Below are positions 35,282 through 42,777 of a stretch of DNA of 64,000 bases, one piece after another. The notes below the pieces were generated by a model. It searched no databases, was not told the origin of the DNA, and was given only the letters and a program-made list of their open reading frames with translations. Origin of the DNA: Dysgonomonas hofstadii (lineage in GTDB: Bacteria > Bacteroidota > Bacteroidia > Bacteroidales > Dysgonomonadaceae); assembly GCF_014196915.1 (NCBI RefSeq), contig NZ_JACIEP010000004.1, forward strand, positions 310,001-374,000, written 5' to 3'. Position 1 is the first letter of the stretch, and every line of letters starts with the position of its first letter. The position numbers and the translations under genes are program-made.

Positions 35282-35542
35282 GTACGGAAATATTATTACA
35301 TTTTGATTTATCTTTAAATAATGCAAAAGAGTTAAAGAAAATTACAATTTAAGTTCATACCCTAAAAAGAGATCTTGAAATCTGATTCAAAGACTAAAAT
35401 TAGCATGTAAAGGTTGTTGAAGAACTGGATATAAATGCTGTAAAATGAGTTGGTGGGTAAATATTGCAGACTAATCAATCTGATGTAAAGAGGAGATGTA
35501 TAAACAAATTTTTGTATTTTTGTATTCACTTACACACTTATT
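35282..35542. other. Intergenic region between the efflux operon and the HAD gene
   Basis: No ORF recognised. It holds the rightward promoter of the HAD gene at its end: TATTTTTG at 35515-35522 matches the TAnnTTTG -7 element, about 20 nt before the ATG at 35543. Nothing else stands out. Confidence 0.5.
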
Positions 35543-36325
35543 ATGATAAAAGCAATTTTCTTTGATATTGATGGAACTCTTCTGAGTTTTAAGACACACG
35601 CATTATCTCAATCTACAATAGATGCAATAAATTCTGTAAAACAAAAAGGAATAAAAGTTATCCTGGCTACAGGACGCTTATTGAAGCAGATCAAAAATCT
35701 TGGAGATATTGAATTTGACGGTTTTATTACAGTAAATGGTTCTTGTTGTATCACCACCGAAGGTCAGGTTATTGGAAAAAGGCTTATACCTAGAGAAGAA
35801 CTGGAATCCTTGCTCTCATACCAGGAAAAAGTAATGCAGTTTCCTTTTGCTTTTATGGTTCAGGAGGGATCGTGTGTTAATTATGTAGATGATACGGTAA
35901 AATTGATTTCTGACCTGGTAAAGGTGCCTGTGCCTCCTGTGAAGGATCTTAGAGCAATGATTGATGAGGAAATACTCCAGATTAACCTTTATGTAGATAA
36001 ACCTACAGAAGACAAAATTATGAGGGAAGCATTAATTAGTTGTGAATCGAGCCGTTGGCACCCTGTTTTTGCCGATGTAAATGTAAAGAGTACCAATAAA
36101 AGAGTTGGTATTGATGAATTCTTACATTATTATAATATCGAAAAATCCGAAACAATGGCTTTCGGTGATGGCGGAAACGATATAGAAATGCTGAAACATG
36201 TAGGTATAGGTGTAGCTATGGGAAATGCCGGAGATGATGTGAAAGCTGCGGCTGACTATATTACCGATAGTGTGGACGATAACGGTGTGGCAAATGCGCT
36301 TCGCCATTTTGGACTGATAGAATAG
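35543..36325 (+). CDS. HAD-superfamily phosphatase of the Cof type
   Basis: 260 residues, cytoplasmic. Motif I is FFDIDGTLLSF at residues 5-15, with the nucleophile and acid Asp two residues apart. Motif II lies in VILATGR. Motif III/IV is GIDEFLHYYNI followed by MAFGDGGNDIEML near residue 205-217, which is typical of Cof-like (subclass IIB) HAD enzymes. These dephosphorylate sugar phosphates, flavin or pyridoxal phosphates and other metabolites, often with broad specificity, so I cannot name the substrate. It appears to be a single-gene unit with its own -7 element. Confidence 0.88.
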   Translation: MIKAIFFDIDGTLLSFKTHALSQSTIDAINSVKQKGIKVILATGRLLKQIKNLGDIEFDGFITVNGSCCITTEGQVIGKRLIPREELESLLSYQEKVMQFPFAFMVQEGSCVNYVDDTVKLISDLVKVPVPPVKDLRAMIDEEILQINLYVDKPTEDKIMREALISCESSRWHPVFADVNVKSTNKRVGIDEFLHYYNIEKSETMAFGDGGNDIEMLKHVGIGVAMGNAGDDVKAAADYITDSVDDNGVANALRHFGLIE

Positions 36326-36451
36326 CTTATAAATATAACAGAAACTTTTGATTTTTTCTTCCGGTTAAGCTTAGGAAAAGAGTGAGTGGATACTTTTGTC
36401 AAGTTTGTTAATCATCAGATTTGTATAGAAAGGACATTGTCAATTTTTCGG

Positions 36452-36482
36452 TTGCACAGAGATCGCGAAAATTCTACCTTTG
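36452..36482 (+). promoter_or_regulatory. Promoter of ada (-33 and -7 elements)
   Basis: TTGC at 36452-36455 and TACCTTTG at 36475-36482 are separated by 19 nt, the usual spacing of Bacteroidetes promoters. A start near 36489 would give a leader of about 58 nt before the ATG at 36547. Confidence 0.65.
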
Positions 36483-36546
36483 TGATAAGATACAGTAATG
36501 ATTATTAACTGACAAGGTATAATTACCGATTTTCAACATAGAGAAG

Positions 36547-37593
36547 ATGGAAACAGAAAAGGATATATTTTATAAGGCATTTCTCGAAAGGGATAGTTCA
36601 TTTGAAGGAGTATTTGTAGTTGGAGTAAAAACTACCGGTATCTTTTGTCGTCCGACTTGCCCTGCAAAACCCAAGTTGAAAAATATCGAGTTCTTTCATT
36701 CTGCCAAAGAAGCCATGGATCATGGTTACAGGCCATGTAAAGTGTGTAAACCATTGGAAAAACTGGGAAATCCGTCTGAAGACATTAAGCGGCTTTTGGA
36801 ATATCTGGAAGAGAACCCTACCATTAAAATAAAAGATGCCGGATTAAAAGAAATGGGATTGGAACCAAGCCAGGTACGACGTTGGTTTTTAAAGAATTAT
36901 AAGTTGACCTTTCACGCTTATCAGAGAATGTTCAGGGCAAATAATGCTTTTCAACGCTTCCAGTCAGATCAGAGTGTGACAGATGTAGCCTTTGATTCAG
37001 GATATGATTCATTAAGCGGATTTAATAGTATGTTTAAGAGTATTATCGGAGCTTCCCCTCACAAAAGTAAAGATAGGCGTATTGTTAATATAATCCGTAT
37101 AGAAACGGCATTGGGAATGATGATTGCCGCTGCGACCGATAAAGGAATCTGTATGTTTGAATTCGCAGATTACAAGCACCTTGAATTAGAATTAAGGCAG
37201 TTGGCTGATTCTTTCGGAGCGCCACTCGTACAGGGTAATAATCCCCATTTCGATACGCTCAGAAAACAATTGGAGGAATATTTTAAAGGAGATCGTAAAG
37301 ATTTCAGTATCCCTTTAGATTTGGTAGGCACTGAATTCCAAAAGCAGGTATGGCTTAGTTTGTTACAGATACCTTATGGTAATACAACGACGTATGCAAA
37401 GCAAGCCGAATTGTTAGGTAAACCTTCTGCCGTGAGGGCTGTTGCCAATGCAAATGGAAAAAACAAAATCTCCATTATTTTACCTTGTCATAGGGTTATT
37501 GGTGCAGACGGTACTCTTACCGGTTATGGTGGTGGAATATGGAGAAAGAAAAAATTGCTGGAATTTGAAAGAGATAATAATAAAATCGAATAA
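36547..37593 (+). CDS. ada: Ada: bifunctional methylphosphotriester/O6-methylguanine DNA repair protein and regulator
   Basis: 348 residues with the full Ada order. Residues about 1-75 are the zinc-binding domain that accepts methyl groups from phosphotriesters: TGIFCRPTCPAKP and GYRPCKVCKP supply the four Cys. Residues about 80-180 are an AraC-type HTH (QSVTDVAFDSGYDSLSGF). Residues about 185-345 are the methylguanine methyltransferase with active Cys in LPCHRVIGADG and the GNTTTYAKQAELLG segment. In E. coli methylated Ada activates its own operon. The following gene is a 3-methyladenine glycosylase, so this is a small alkylation-repair cluster. Confidence 0.95.
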   Translation: METEKDIFYKAFLERDSSFEGVFVVGVKTTGIFCRPTCPAKPKLKNIEFFHSAKEAMDHGYRPCKVCKPLEKLGNPSEDIKRLLEYLEENPTIKIKDAGLKEMGLEPSQVRRWFLKNYKLTFHAYQRMFRANNAFQRFQSDQSVTDVAFDSGYDSLSGFNSMFKSIIGASPHKSKDRRIVNIIRIETALGMMIAAATDKGICMFEFADYKHLELELRQLADSFGAPLVQGNNPHFDTLRKQLEEYFKGDRKDFSIPLDLVGTEFQKQVWLSLLQIPYGNTTTYAKQAELLGKPSAVRAVANANGKNKISIILPCHRVIGADGTLTGYGGGIWRKKKLLEFERDNNKIE

Positions 37594-37644
37594 TTGCAAT
37601 CGTCTGCCTTTTGCTTTAAATATGCCCGATACCACGAAAAATAT

Positions 37645-37652
37645 TATCTTTG
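37645..37652 (+). promoter_or_regulatory. -7 element before tag
   Basis: TATCTTTG matches TAnnTTTG and lies 15 nt before the ATG at 37667. This suggests a separate promoter with a very short leader in addition to readthrough from ada. Confidence 0.4.
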
Positions 37653-37666
37653 GAGCAATAAATATT

Positions 37667-38248
37667 ATGAAAATGGAAGATCTGATAGATAGACGCTGTG
37701 GGTGGTGTGGAAACGATGAGTTATATATAAAATACCATGATGAAGAATGGGGTAGGCTTGTTACTGACGATAAGATTCTGTTTGAATTTTTGATTTTGGA
37801 AAGTGCACAGGCCGGGTTGAGTTGGATTACTATCCTAAGAAAACGCGAGGGGTATCGTAAAGCCTTTCATAATTTTGATGCCGGGGAGGTTGCCAAAATG
37901 ACAGCTGCCGATGTTGAGCGTTTGATGCAATTTGACGGAATCGTAAAAAACAGGTTAAAAATCACATCTACAATTACTAATGCAAAACTATTTCTGGACA
38001 TACAAAAAGAATTTGGTAGTTTCTACAATTATACACTATCATTCTTCCCCGGCAAAAAGCCGGTAATAAATCACCTGAAATCGCTGAGTGAAGCACTTGT
38101 TTCATCTCCCGAATCGGATGCGATGAGTAAGGACATGAAGAAGCGAGGTTTTAAATTCTTTGGTTCTACCATTTGTTACGCTTATTTGCAAGCTGTCGGT
38201 TTCGTAAATGACCACTTGGTAGATTGTTTTTGCAGAGACAAAATCTGA
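37667..38248 (+). CDS. tag: DNA-3-methyladenine glycosylase I
   Basis: 193 residues from the ATG at 37667. An open frame extends upstream to 37442 but that part overlaps ada and is not family-like. Tag removes 3-methyladenine from DNA. The N-terminus RRCGWCGNDELYIKYHDEEW carries the zinc Cys pair and the substrate-contact Trp of Tag. FEFLILESAQAGLSWITIL follows, and the C-terminal zinc ligands lie in VNDHLVDCFCRD. Length fits the family (about 185-195). Encoded 73 nt after ada, so the two alkylation-repair genes are neighbours. A hairpin terminator follows. Confidence 0.93.
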   Translation: MKMEDLIDRRCGWCGNDELYIKYHDEEWGRLVTDDKILFEFLILESAQAGLSWITILRKREGYRKAFHNFDAGEVAKMTAADVERLMQFDGIVKNRLKITSTITNAKLFLDIQKEFGSFYNYTLSFFPGKKPVINHLKSLSEALVSSPESDAMSKDMKKRGFKFFGSTICYAYLQAVGFVNDHLVDCFCRDKI

Positions 38249-38253
38249 TTTCC

Positions 38254-38271
38254 GACTGTTTTTTAACAGTC
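38254..38271 (+). terminator. Hairpin terminator after tag
   Basis: GACTGTT and AACAGTC (7 bp) flank a TTTT loop, right after the tag stop codon. The tail (TTACTGTTT) is only moderately T-rich. Confidence 0.5.
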
Positions 38272-38373
38272 TTACTGTTTGTGAATCAAATGATTAAGTT
38301 GTATTTCAAAAATACTCTGTTTTTGAAATGCAAGATTCATGATAAATAAATTGATTAACCCCAATAAAAATTA

Positions 38374-38381
38374 TACATTTG
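38374..38381 (+). promoter_or_regulatory. -7 element of the pfl operon
   Basis: TACATTTG matches TAnnTTTG, with a TTG 20 nt upstream (38351-38353) as a weak -33 element. The predicted start near 38388 coincides with the P1 stem of the cobalamin riboswitch, so the transcript begins with the aptamer. Confidence 0.65.
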
Positions 38382-38387
38382 CACCGA

Positions 38388-38619
38388 ATTTTGGTGTTAT
38401 CTTTTATATTCTTAGATGATGATGAAAAGGGAATTGGGTGAAAATCCCAAACAGACCCGCTGCTGTAAACTCTGTAAGAATCTTTGGACAAAGCTCAATA
38501 CCACTGTCGAAAATAGTGAACAGTTAACAGGACGTAGTAATAATAAAGATTGATAACTGATGACTAAAGAGACGGGAAGGTTGTTCAGAGATAGAGTAAG
38601 TCAGAAGACCTGCCAAAAT
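38388..38619 (+). promoter_or_regulatory. Cobalamin (B12) riboswitch upstream of pflB
   Basis: The conserved cobalamin aptamer blocks are present in order: GGGAATTGGGTGAAAATCCC, ACAGACCCGCTGCTGTAA, CCACTG, GACGGGAAGG and GTCAGAAGACCTGCC. P1 forms between ATTTTGG (38388-38394) and CCAAAAT (38613-38619). A peripheral arm is long: CAGTTAACA at 38521-38529 pairs with TGATAACTG at 38551-38559. The leader then runs 143 nt to pflB and has two small hairpins (GAAG/CTTC at about 38632-38655; GTAAGC/GCTTGC at about 38703-38727) that could form the expression platform. By analogy cobalamin would reduce pflB expression. Confidence 0.93.
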
Positions 38620-38762
38620 ACTTGATGTTGTGAAGTTTTCGGGTTATAAAGCTTCAAAACGATCATATGTATTATATATCATTTAGAAAAGTTAAAATGT
38701 AGGTAAGCTGTTTTTATGGCTTGCTTCTTGAGTATATATTATTACACTAATTCAGTATAAAT

Positions 38763-40994
38763 ATGGATGCATATAGAAATTTTAATGGTACGGAATGGCA
38801 GGAAAAAATTGATGTAAATAATTTTATCCAGAAAAACTACACAGAATATAGCGGGGATGATTCCTTCCTTTGTGGCCCGACAGAGGCTACTTCAAAATTG
38901 TGGGAAAAGTTGTCTGACATGTTCAGGATCGAGCAAGAGAAAGGTATCTACGATGCCGAAACCAAAATACCATCACAGATAGATGCATATGGACCCGGTT
39001 ATATAGATAAAGATTTGGAAAAGATTGTTGGAGTTCAAACGGATAAACCACTGAAAAGGGCGATTTTCCCTAATGGTGGACTACGCATGGTACAACAAAG
39101 TCTCGAAGAATATGGATACAAACTGGATCCTATCACAACCGAAATATATAGTAAATACCGTAAGACTCATAACGAAGGCGTGTTTTCAGCATATACAGAT
39201 AGTATTCGCCGTGCACGTAGTAATGGTTTGTTGACCGGTCTGCCCGATGCATATGGGCGAGGACGTATTATCGGCGACTACCGCCGTATAGCATTGTATG
39301 GAGTGGACCGTTTGATGGCAGAGCGTGAAAAGCGTTTCCAGGAATGCGATCCTATTGTAATGACGGACGATCTGATCCGTCTTCGCGAAGAGTTAAGCTC
39401 TCAGATACAGGCACTGAAAGCGCTGAAACGCATGGCGGCAAGCTATGGATTCAATATCTCGCAACCAGCCAGAAGTGCTCAGGAAGCTATTCAATGGACA
39501 TATTTCGGGTATCTTGCCGCTATTAAAGATCAGAATGGCGCGGCAATGAGTCTCGGACGAGTAACTACATTCCTTGATATCTATATCGAAAGAGACCTTA
39601 AAGAAGGTGTAATAACAGAATCTGAAGCACAGGAATTGATAGATCATTTTATCATGAAATTGCGGATTGTCCGGTTCTTACGTACGAGTGAATATAATGA
39701 ATTATTTTCGGGAGACCCGGTGTGGGTGACTGAGTCGATAGGCGGTATGGCAAACAATGGTAAATCGATGGTTACCAAGAACAGTTATCGTATGCTTCAT
39801 ACGTTATATAACCTGGGGCCTGCACCTGAACCGAATCTCACAATCCTGTGGAGCGATCGTCTGCCGGAAAACTGGAAACGTTATTGTGCTAAGGTATCTA
39901 TCGATACATCTTCACTCCAATATGAAAATGACGATCTGATGCGTCCGCAGTTAGGTGATGATTATGGCATCGCTTGCTGTGTATCACCGATGCGTATAGG
40001 TCAGCAGATGCAGTTTTTCGGAGCCCGTGCCAATCTGCCTAAAGCATTATTGTACACAATAAACGGAGGTAAAGATGAAATCACCAATGCTCAGGTACTA
40101 CCTAAGCACTGGGTTGAAAAAGTTTCCGGTGATTATCTTGATTTCGAAGAGGTTTGGGCGAAATTTGACCGTACATTAGACTGGGTTGCCGAAACTTATG
40201 TGAAAGCATTAAATATCATCCATTACATGCATGACAAATATTCATACGAAGCTCTTGAGATGGCACTTCATGATGTGGATATAGTTCGTACGCAAGCCTT
40301 TGGTATTTCGGGATTATCTATCATTGCCGATTCTTTTGCTGCCATCAAATACGGTAAGGTGCGTATTGTAAGGAATGAAAACGGTGATGCGATAGATTAT
40401 GTTATTGAAGAAGATTATGTCCCATTCGGAAACAATGATGATAAGACTGATAAGTTTGCGGTAGAGATTGTAGAAAAGTTTATGAATAAAATCCGTAAAC
40501 GTAAAATGTATAAAGACGCGATACCTACTCAATCGGTATTGACCATTACATCGAATGTCGTATACGGAAAGAAAACAGGCAATACACCTGACGGACGTCG
40601 GGGTGGTACTCCGTTTGCACCGGGAGCTAATCCTATGCACGGGCGGGATATAAGAGGGGCGGTAGCATCACTTTCTTCTGTGGCCAAACTTCCGTTTGAG
40701 CATGCAAACGATGGTATATCATATACATTTGCAATTACACCTAACACACTGGGAAAGGGTAGGGAGGAAGAAGCAAAGAACCTTAGCGGATTGCTTGACG
40801 CATACTTCCTTCAAACAGGTCATCACCTGAATGTAAACGTCTTTGACCGCCAGTTATTGGTTGATGCGATGGAGCACCCTGAGCAGTATCCGCAACTTAC
40901 GATTCGTGTATCAGGTTATGCAGTCAACTTTATTAAGCTTACACGCGAACAACAACTTGATGTTATAAACAGGACGATAACAACTGATTTTTAA
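38763..40994 (+). CDS. pflB: Pyruvate formate-lyase (formate C-acetyltransferase)
   Basis: 743 residues, full length for the family (about 740-760). It cleaves pyruvate with CoA to acetyl-CoA and formate in anaerobic cells, using a glycyl radical. The two catalytic cysteines are Cys405-Cys406 in GIACCVSPM, and the radical glycine is Gly718 in RVSGYAVNF near the C-terminus. Both are intact. Downstream are its activase and a formate channel, a standard operon. The unusual part is the cobalamin riboswitch in front: the enzyme itself does not use B12. An alternative glycyl-radical enzyme (glycerol dehydratase or choline lyase type) is unlikely because of the Cys-Cys pair. Confidence 0.96.
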   Translation: MDAYRNFNGTEWQEKIDVNNFIQKNYTEYSGDDSFLCGPTEATSKLWEKLSDMFRIEQEKGIYDAETKIPSQIDAYGPGYIDKDLEKIVGVQTDKPLKRAIFPNGGLRMVQQSLEEYGYKLDPITTEIYSKYRKTHNEGVFSAYTDSIRRARSNGLLTGLPDAYGRGRIIGDYRRIALYGVDRLMAEREKRFQECDPIVMTDDLIRLREELSSQIQALKALKRMAASYGFNISQPARSAQEAIQWTYFGYLAAIKDQNGAAMSLGRVTTFLDIYIERDLKEGVITESEAQELIDHFIMKLRIVRFLRTSEYNELFSGDPVWVTESIGGMANNGKSMVTKNSYRMLHTLYNLGPAPEPNLTILWSDRLPENWKRYCAKVSIDTSSLQYENDDLMRPQLGDDYGIACCVSPMRIGQQMQFFGARANLPKALLYTINGGKDEITNAQVLPKHWVEKVSGDYLDFEEVWAKFDRTLDWVAETYVKALNIIHYMHDKYSYEALEMALHDVDIVRTQAFGISGLSIIADSFAAIKYGKVRIVRNENGDAIDYVIEEDYVPFGNNDDKTDKFAVEIVEKFMNKIRKRKMYKDAIPTQSVLTITSNVVYGKKTGNTPDGRRGGTPFAPGANPMHGRDIRGAVASLSSVAKLPFEHANDGISYTFAITPNTLGKGREEEAKNLSGLLDAYFLQTGHHLNVNVFDRQLLVDAMEHPEQYPQLTIRVSGYAVNFIKLTREQQLDVINRTITTDF

Positions 40995-41008
40995 AAGCAG
41001 AATATTTA

Positions 41009-41075
41009 TCACACAGGGATAACAGATAAAAGGAGACTTTCTTTTATTATTATCTGTTTCTCCGTGTGAATTTTT
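41009..41075 (+). terminator. Long hairpin with T-run between pflB and pflA
   Basis: TCACACAGGGATAACAGATAA (41009-41029) pairs with TTATCTGTTTCTCCGTGTGA (41050-41069) with few mismatches, followed by TTTTT at 41071-41075. The left arm is 21 nt but largely continuous in pairing. It probably ends most transcripts after pflB and allows some readthrough to pflA and focA. Confidence 0.65.
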
Positions 41076-41096
41076 AAACTTATATTTTAAGTATTG

Positions 41097-41816
41097 ATGA
41101 AGGGCTATCTTCATTCTTTTGAATCATTCGGGACAAAAGATGGACCGGGTATACGTTTCGTCGTTTTTATGCAAGGATGTCCTCTCCGGTGTCTTTACTG
41201 CCATAATCCTGACACATGGAATATGTCGGATAATAGGATAGAAATGACTACTGATGAAGTTTTTGCGGAAATAAAGAAAGTGAAAAATTTCATCAGGACG
41301 GGAGGCGTGACCCTGTCGGGAGGCGAACCTCTTTTACAACCCGGGTTTGCATTAAAACTATTTAAGATATGTAAAGAACATAATATTCACACAGCTATTG
41401 ATACCTCAGGTATATTCTTGAACGACAGGGTAAAAGAAGTGCTTGAATATACCGATCTCGTTCTGCTTGATATTAAACATATTAATTCTGATAAATATAA
41501 AGAATTAACCGGCGCCAGCTTAGAGCCTACATTAAAATTTGCTGAATATCTGGCTACGATTAATAAACCTTTCTGGTTACGCTATGTGTTAGTTCCCGGT
41601 TTTACAGATGATAAGAACGATTTAAAAAACCTGGCTAAATATGTGTCCCGTTTCAGGAATCTGGAAAAGGTGGATATTCTGCCGTTTCATCAGATGGCTA
41701 CTCATAAGTGGAAAGAATTGGGCCTGAATTATAAACTGGAAAATATACAGCCTCCACTAATTGAAGATATAAAAAAAGGAGAAGACATATTCAGAGAAAA
41801 CGGATTAATGATTTAG
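41097..41816 (+). CDS. pflA: Pyruvate formate-lyase activating enzyme (radical SAM)
   Basis: 239 residues from the ATG at 41097 (a TTG directly before it is in frame but unneeded). It uses SAM and a 4Fe-4S cluster to install the glycyl radical on PflB. The radical-SAM motif CPLRCLYCHNPDTW holds the three cluster Cys (CxxxCxxC), preceded by FGTKDGPGIRFVVFMQG, the usual PflA N-terminus. A GGEP-type SAM-binding motif follows (GGVTLSGGEPLLQP). The end VDILPFHQMATHKWKELGL is typical of the family. Encoded downstream of pflB and 19 nt upstream of focA. Confidence 0.96.
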   Translation: MKGYLHSFESFGTKDGPGIRFVVFMQGCPLRCLYCHNPDTWNMSDNRIEMTTDEVFAEIKKVKNFIRTGGVTLSGGEPLLQPGFALKLFKICKEHNIHTAIDTSGIFLNDRVKEVLEYTDLVLLDIKHINSDKYKELTGASLEPTLKFAEYLATINKPFWLRYVLVPGFTDDKNDLKNLAKYVSRFRNLEKVDILPFHQMATHKWKELGLNYKLENIQPPLIEDIKKGEDIFRENGLMI

Positions 41817-41835
41817 TGAGAAAATTATAAGTAAA

Positions 41836-42639
41836 ATGGCAAACTATTATTCACCGGAAGAAACAACTTCAAACTTTGCAGCATCTGCTATTTATAAGAA
41901 AAATCTATCCCTATTTAAATTTATGCTAATAGCCCTTCTTGGAGGAGCTTTCATTGCTTTTGGCGGTTTATTGTCTGTCATGGTTGCAGGAGGAATGCCA
42001 GGGGTAGGGGAGTCTAACCCCGGCTTGATAAAGTTTATCGCCGGAGCATTATTCCCTGTAGGATTGATTATGGTTTCTATAACAGGAGCCGATCTTTTTA
42101 CGAGCGATTGCGCCGCTTTTTCTTTTCCTTTATTACAAAAAGAAATCAGAATAAAACAATTTTGTAAACTATTACTTTTGTCTTATTTGTTTAATTTTGT
42201 AGGTACGCAGCTTATTGCTTTCGTGCTTTCCTATGAAGTAGGATTATTGGATAAAAATCCATGGCAGGTCTATTTACATCATTATGCAGAGTCAAAAATC
42301 AATCAGGATTTCATAAAAGTATTTATTAAAGGGATTGGTGCAAACTGGCTTGTTTGTCTGGGGATGTTTATGGGGTACGCAGCAAAAGACATTACGGGTA
42401 AATGTGTTGCTATCTGGATTCCGGTAATGTTATTTGTAACGCTGGGTTATGAACACTCTGTAGCCAATATGTTTTTTATTCCTGCCGCTATTTATTCCGG
42501 AGCAGATATAACCTGGGGAACTTTCTTTTTCCAAAATCTTATTCCTGCGACAATAGGCAACCTGATTGGTGGAGCTTTTCTGGTTGGCTGTGTATATTGG
42601 TATTTATTTTTGAAAGAGGAGAGGTCATGTAAGTCTTAA
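41836..42639 (+). CDS. focA: Formate/nitrite transporter family channel (FocA-like)
   Basis: 267 residues, six membrane helices as in FNT channels (about 30-52, 65-87, 110-132, 160-182, 190-212, 235-257). Family features include GGAFIAFGGLLSVMVAGGMP in helix 1, and ITGADLFTSDCAAF after helix 2, which corresponds to the constriction region. The selectivity His of the family is likely the one in LGYEHSVANMFFIP. It would let formate made by PflB leave, or re-enter, the cell. Position directly after pflA supports formate rather than nitrite. Confidence 0.92.
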   Translation: MANYYSPEETTSNFAASAIYKKNLSLFKFMLIALLGGAFIAFGGLLSVMVAGGMPGVGESNPGLIKFIAGALFPVGLIMVSITGADLFTSDCAAFSFPLLQKEIRIKQFCKLLLLSYLFNFVGTQLIAFVLSYEVGLLDKNPWQVYLHHYAESKINQDFIKVFIKGIGANWLVCLGMFMGYAAKDITGKCVAIWIPVMLFVTLGYEHSVANMFFIPAAIYSGADITWGTFFFQNLIPATIGNLIGGAFLVGCVYWYLFLKEERSCKS

Positions 42640-42760
42640 TGTTTTGTATAGAATTTAGATGTATAGGCCTATGCCGGAAAGTACGAAGCAATGACGAAGT
42701 AAGTATAGGTTGAGTACAAAAAGAAAGTTATATGGATATCGGAAATTCTGTAAAAAGACT

Positions 42761-42768
42761 TATTTTTG
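42761..42768 (+). promoter_or_regulatory. -7 element before the helicase gene
   Basis: TATTTTTG matches TAnnTTTG and ends only nine bases before the ATG at 42778, implying an almost leaderless transcript. Confidence 0.45.
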
Positions 42769-42777
42769 TTTTTCATT

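Noticed and set aside
37442-37666. N-terminal extension of the 3-methyladenine glycosylase frame
   Set aside because: It overlaps the ada coding region, has no similarity to Tag, and the ATG at 37667 gives the normal family length.
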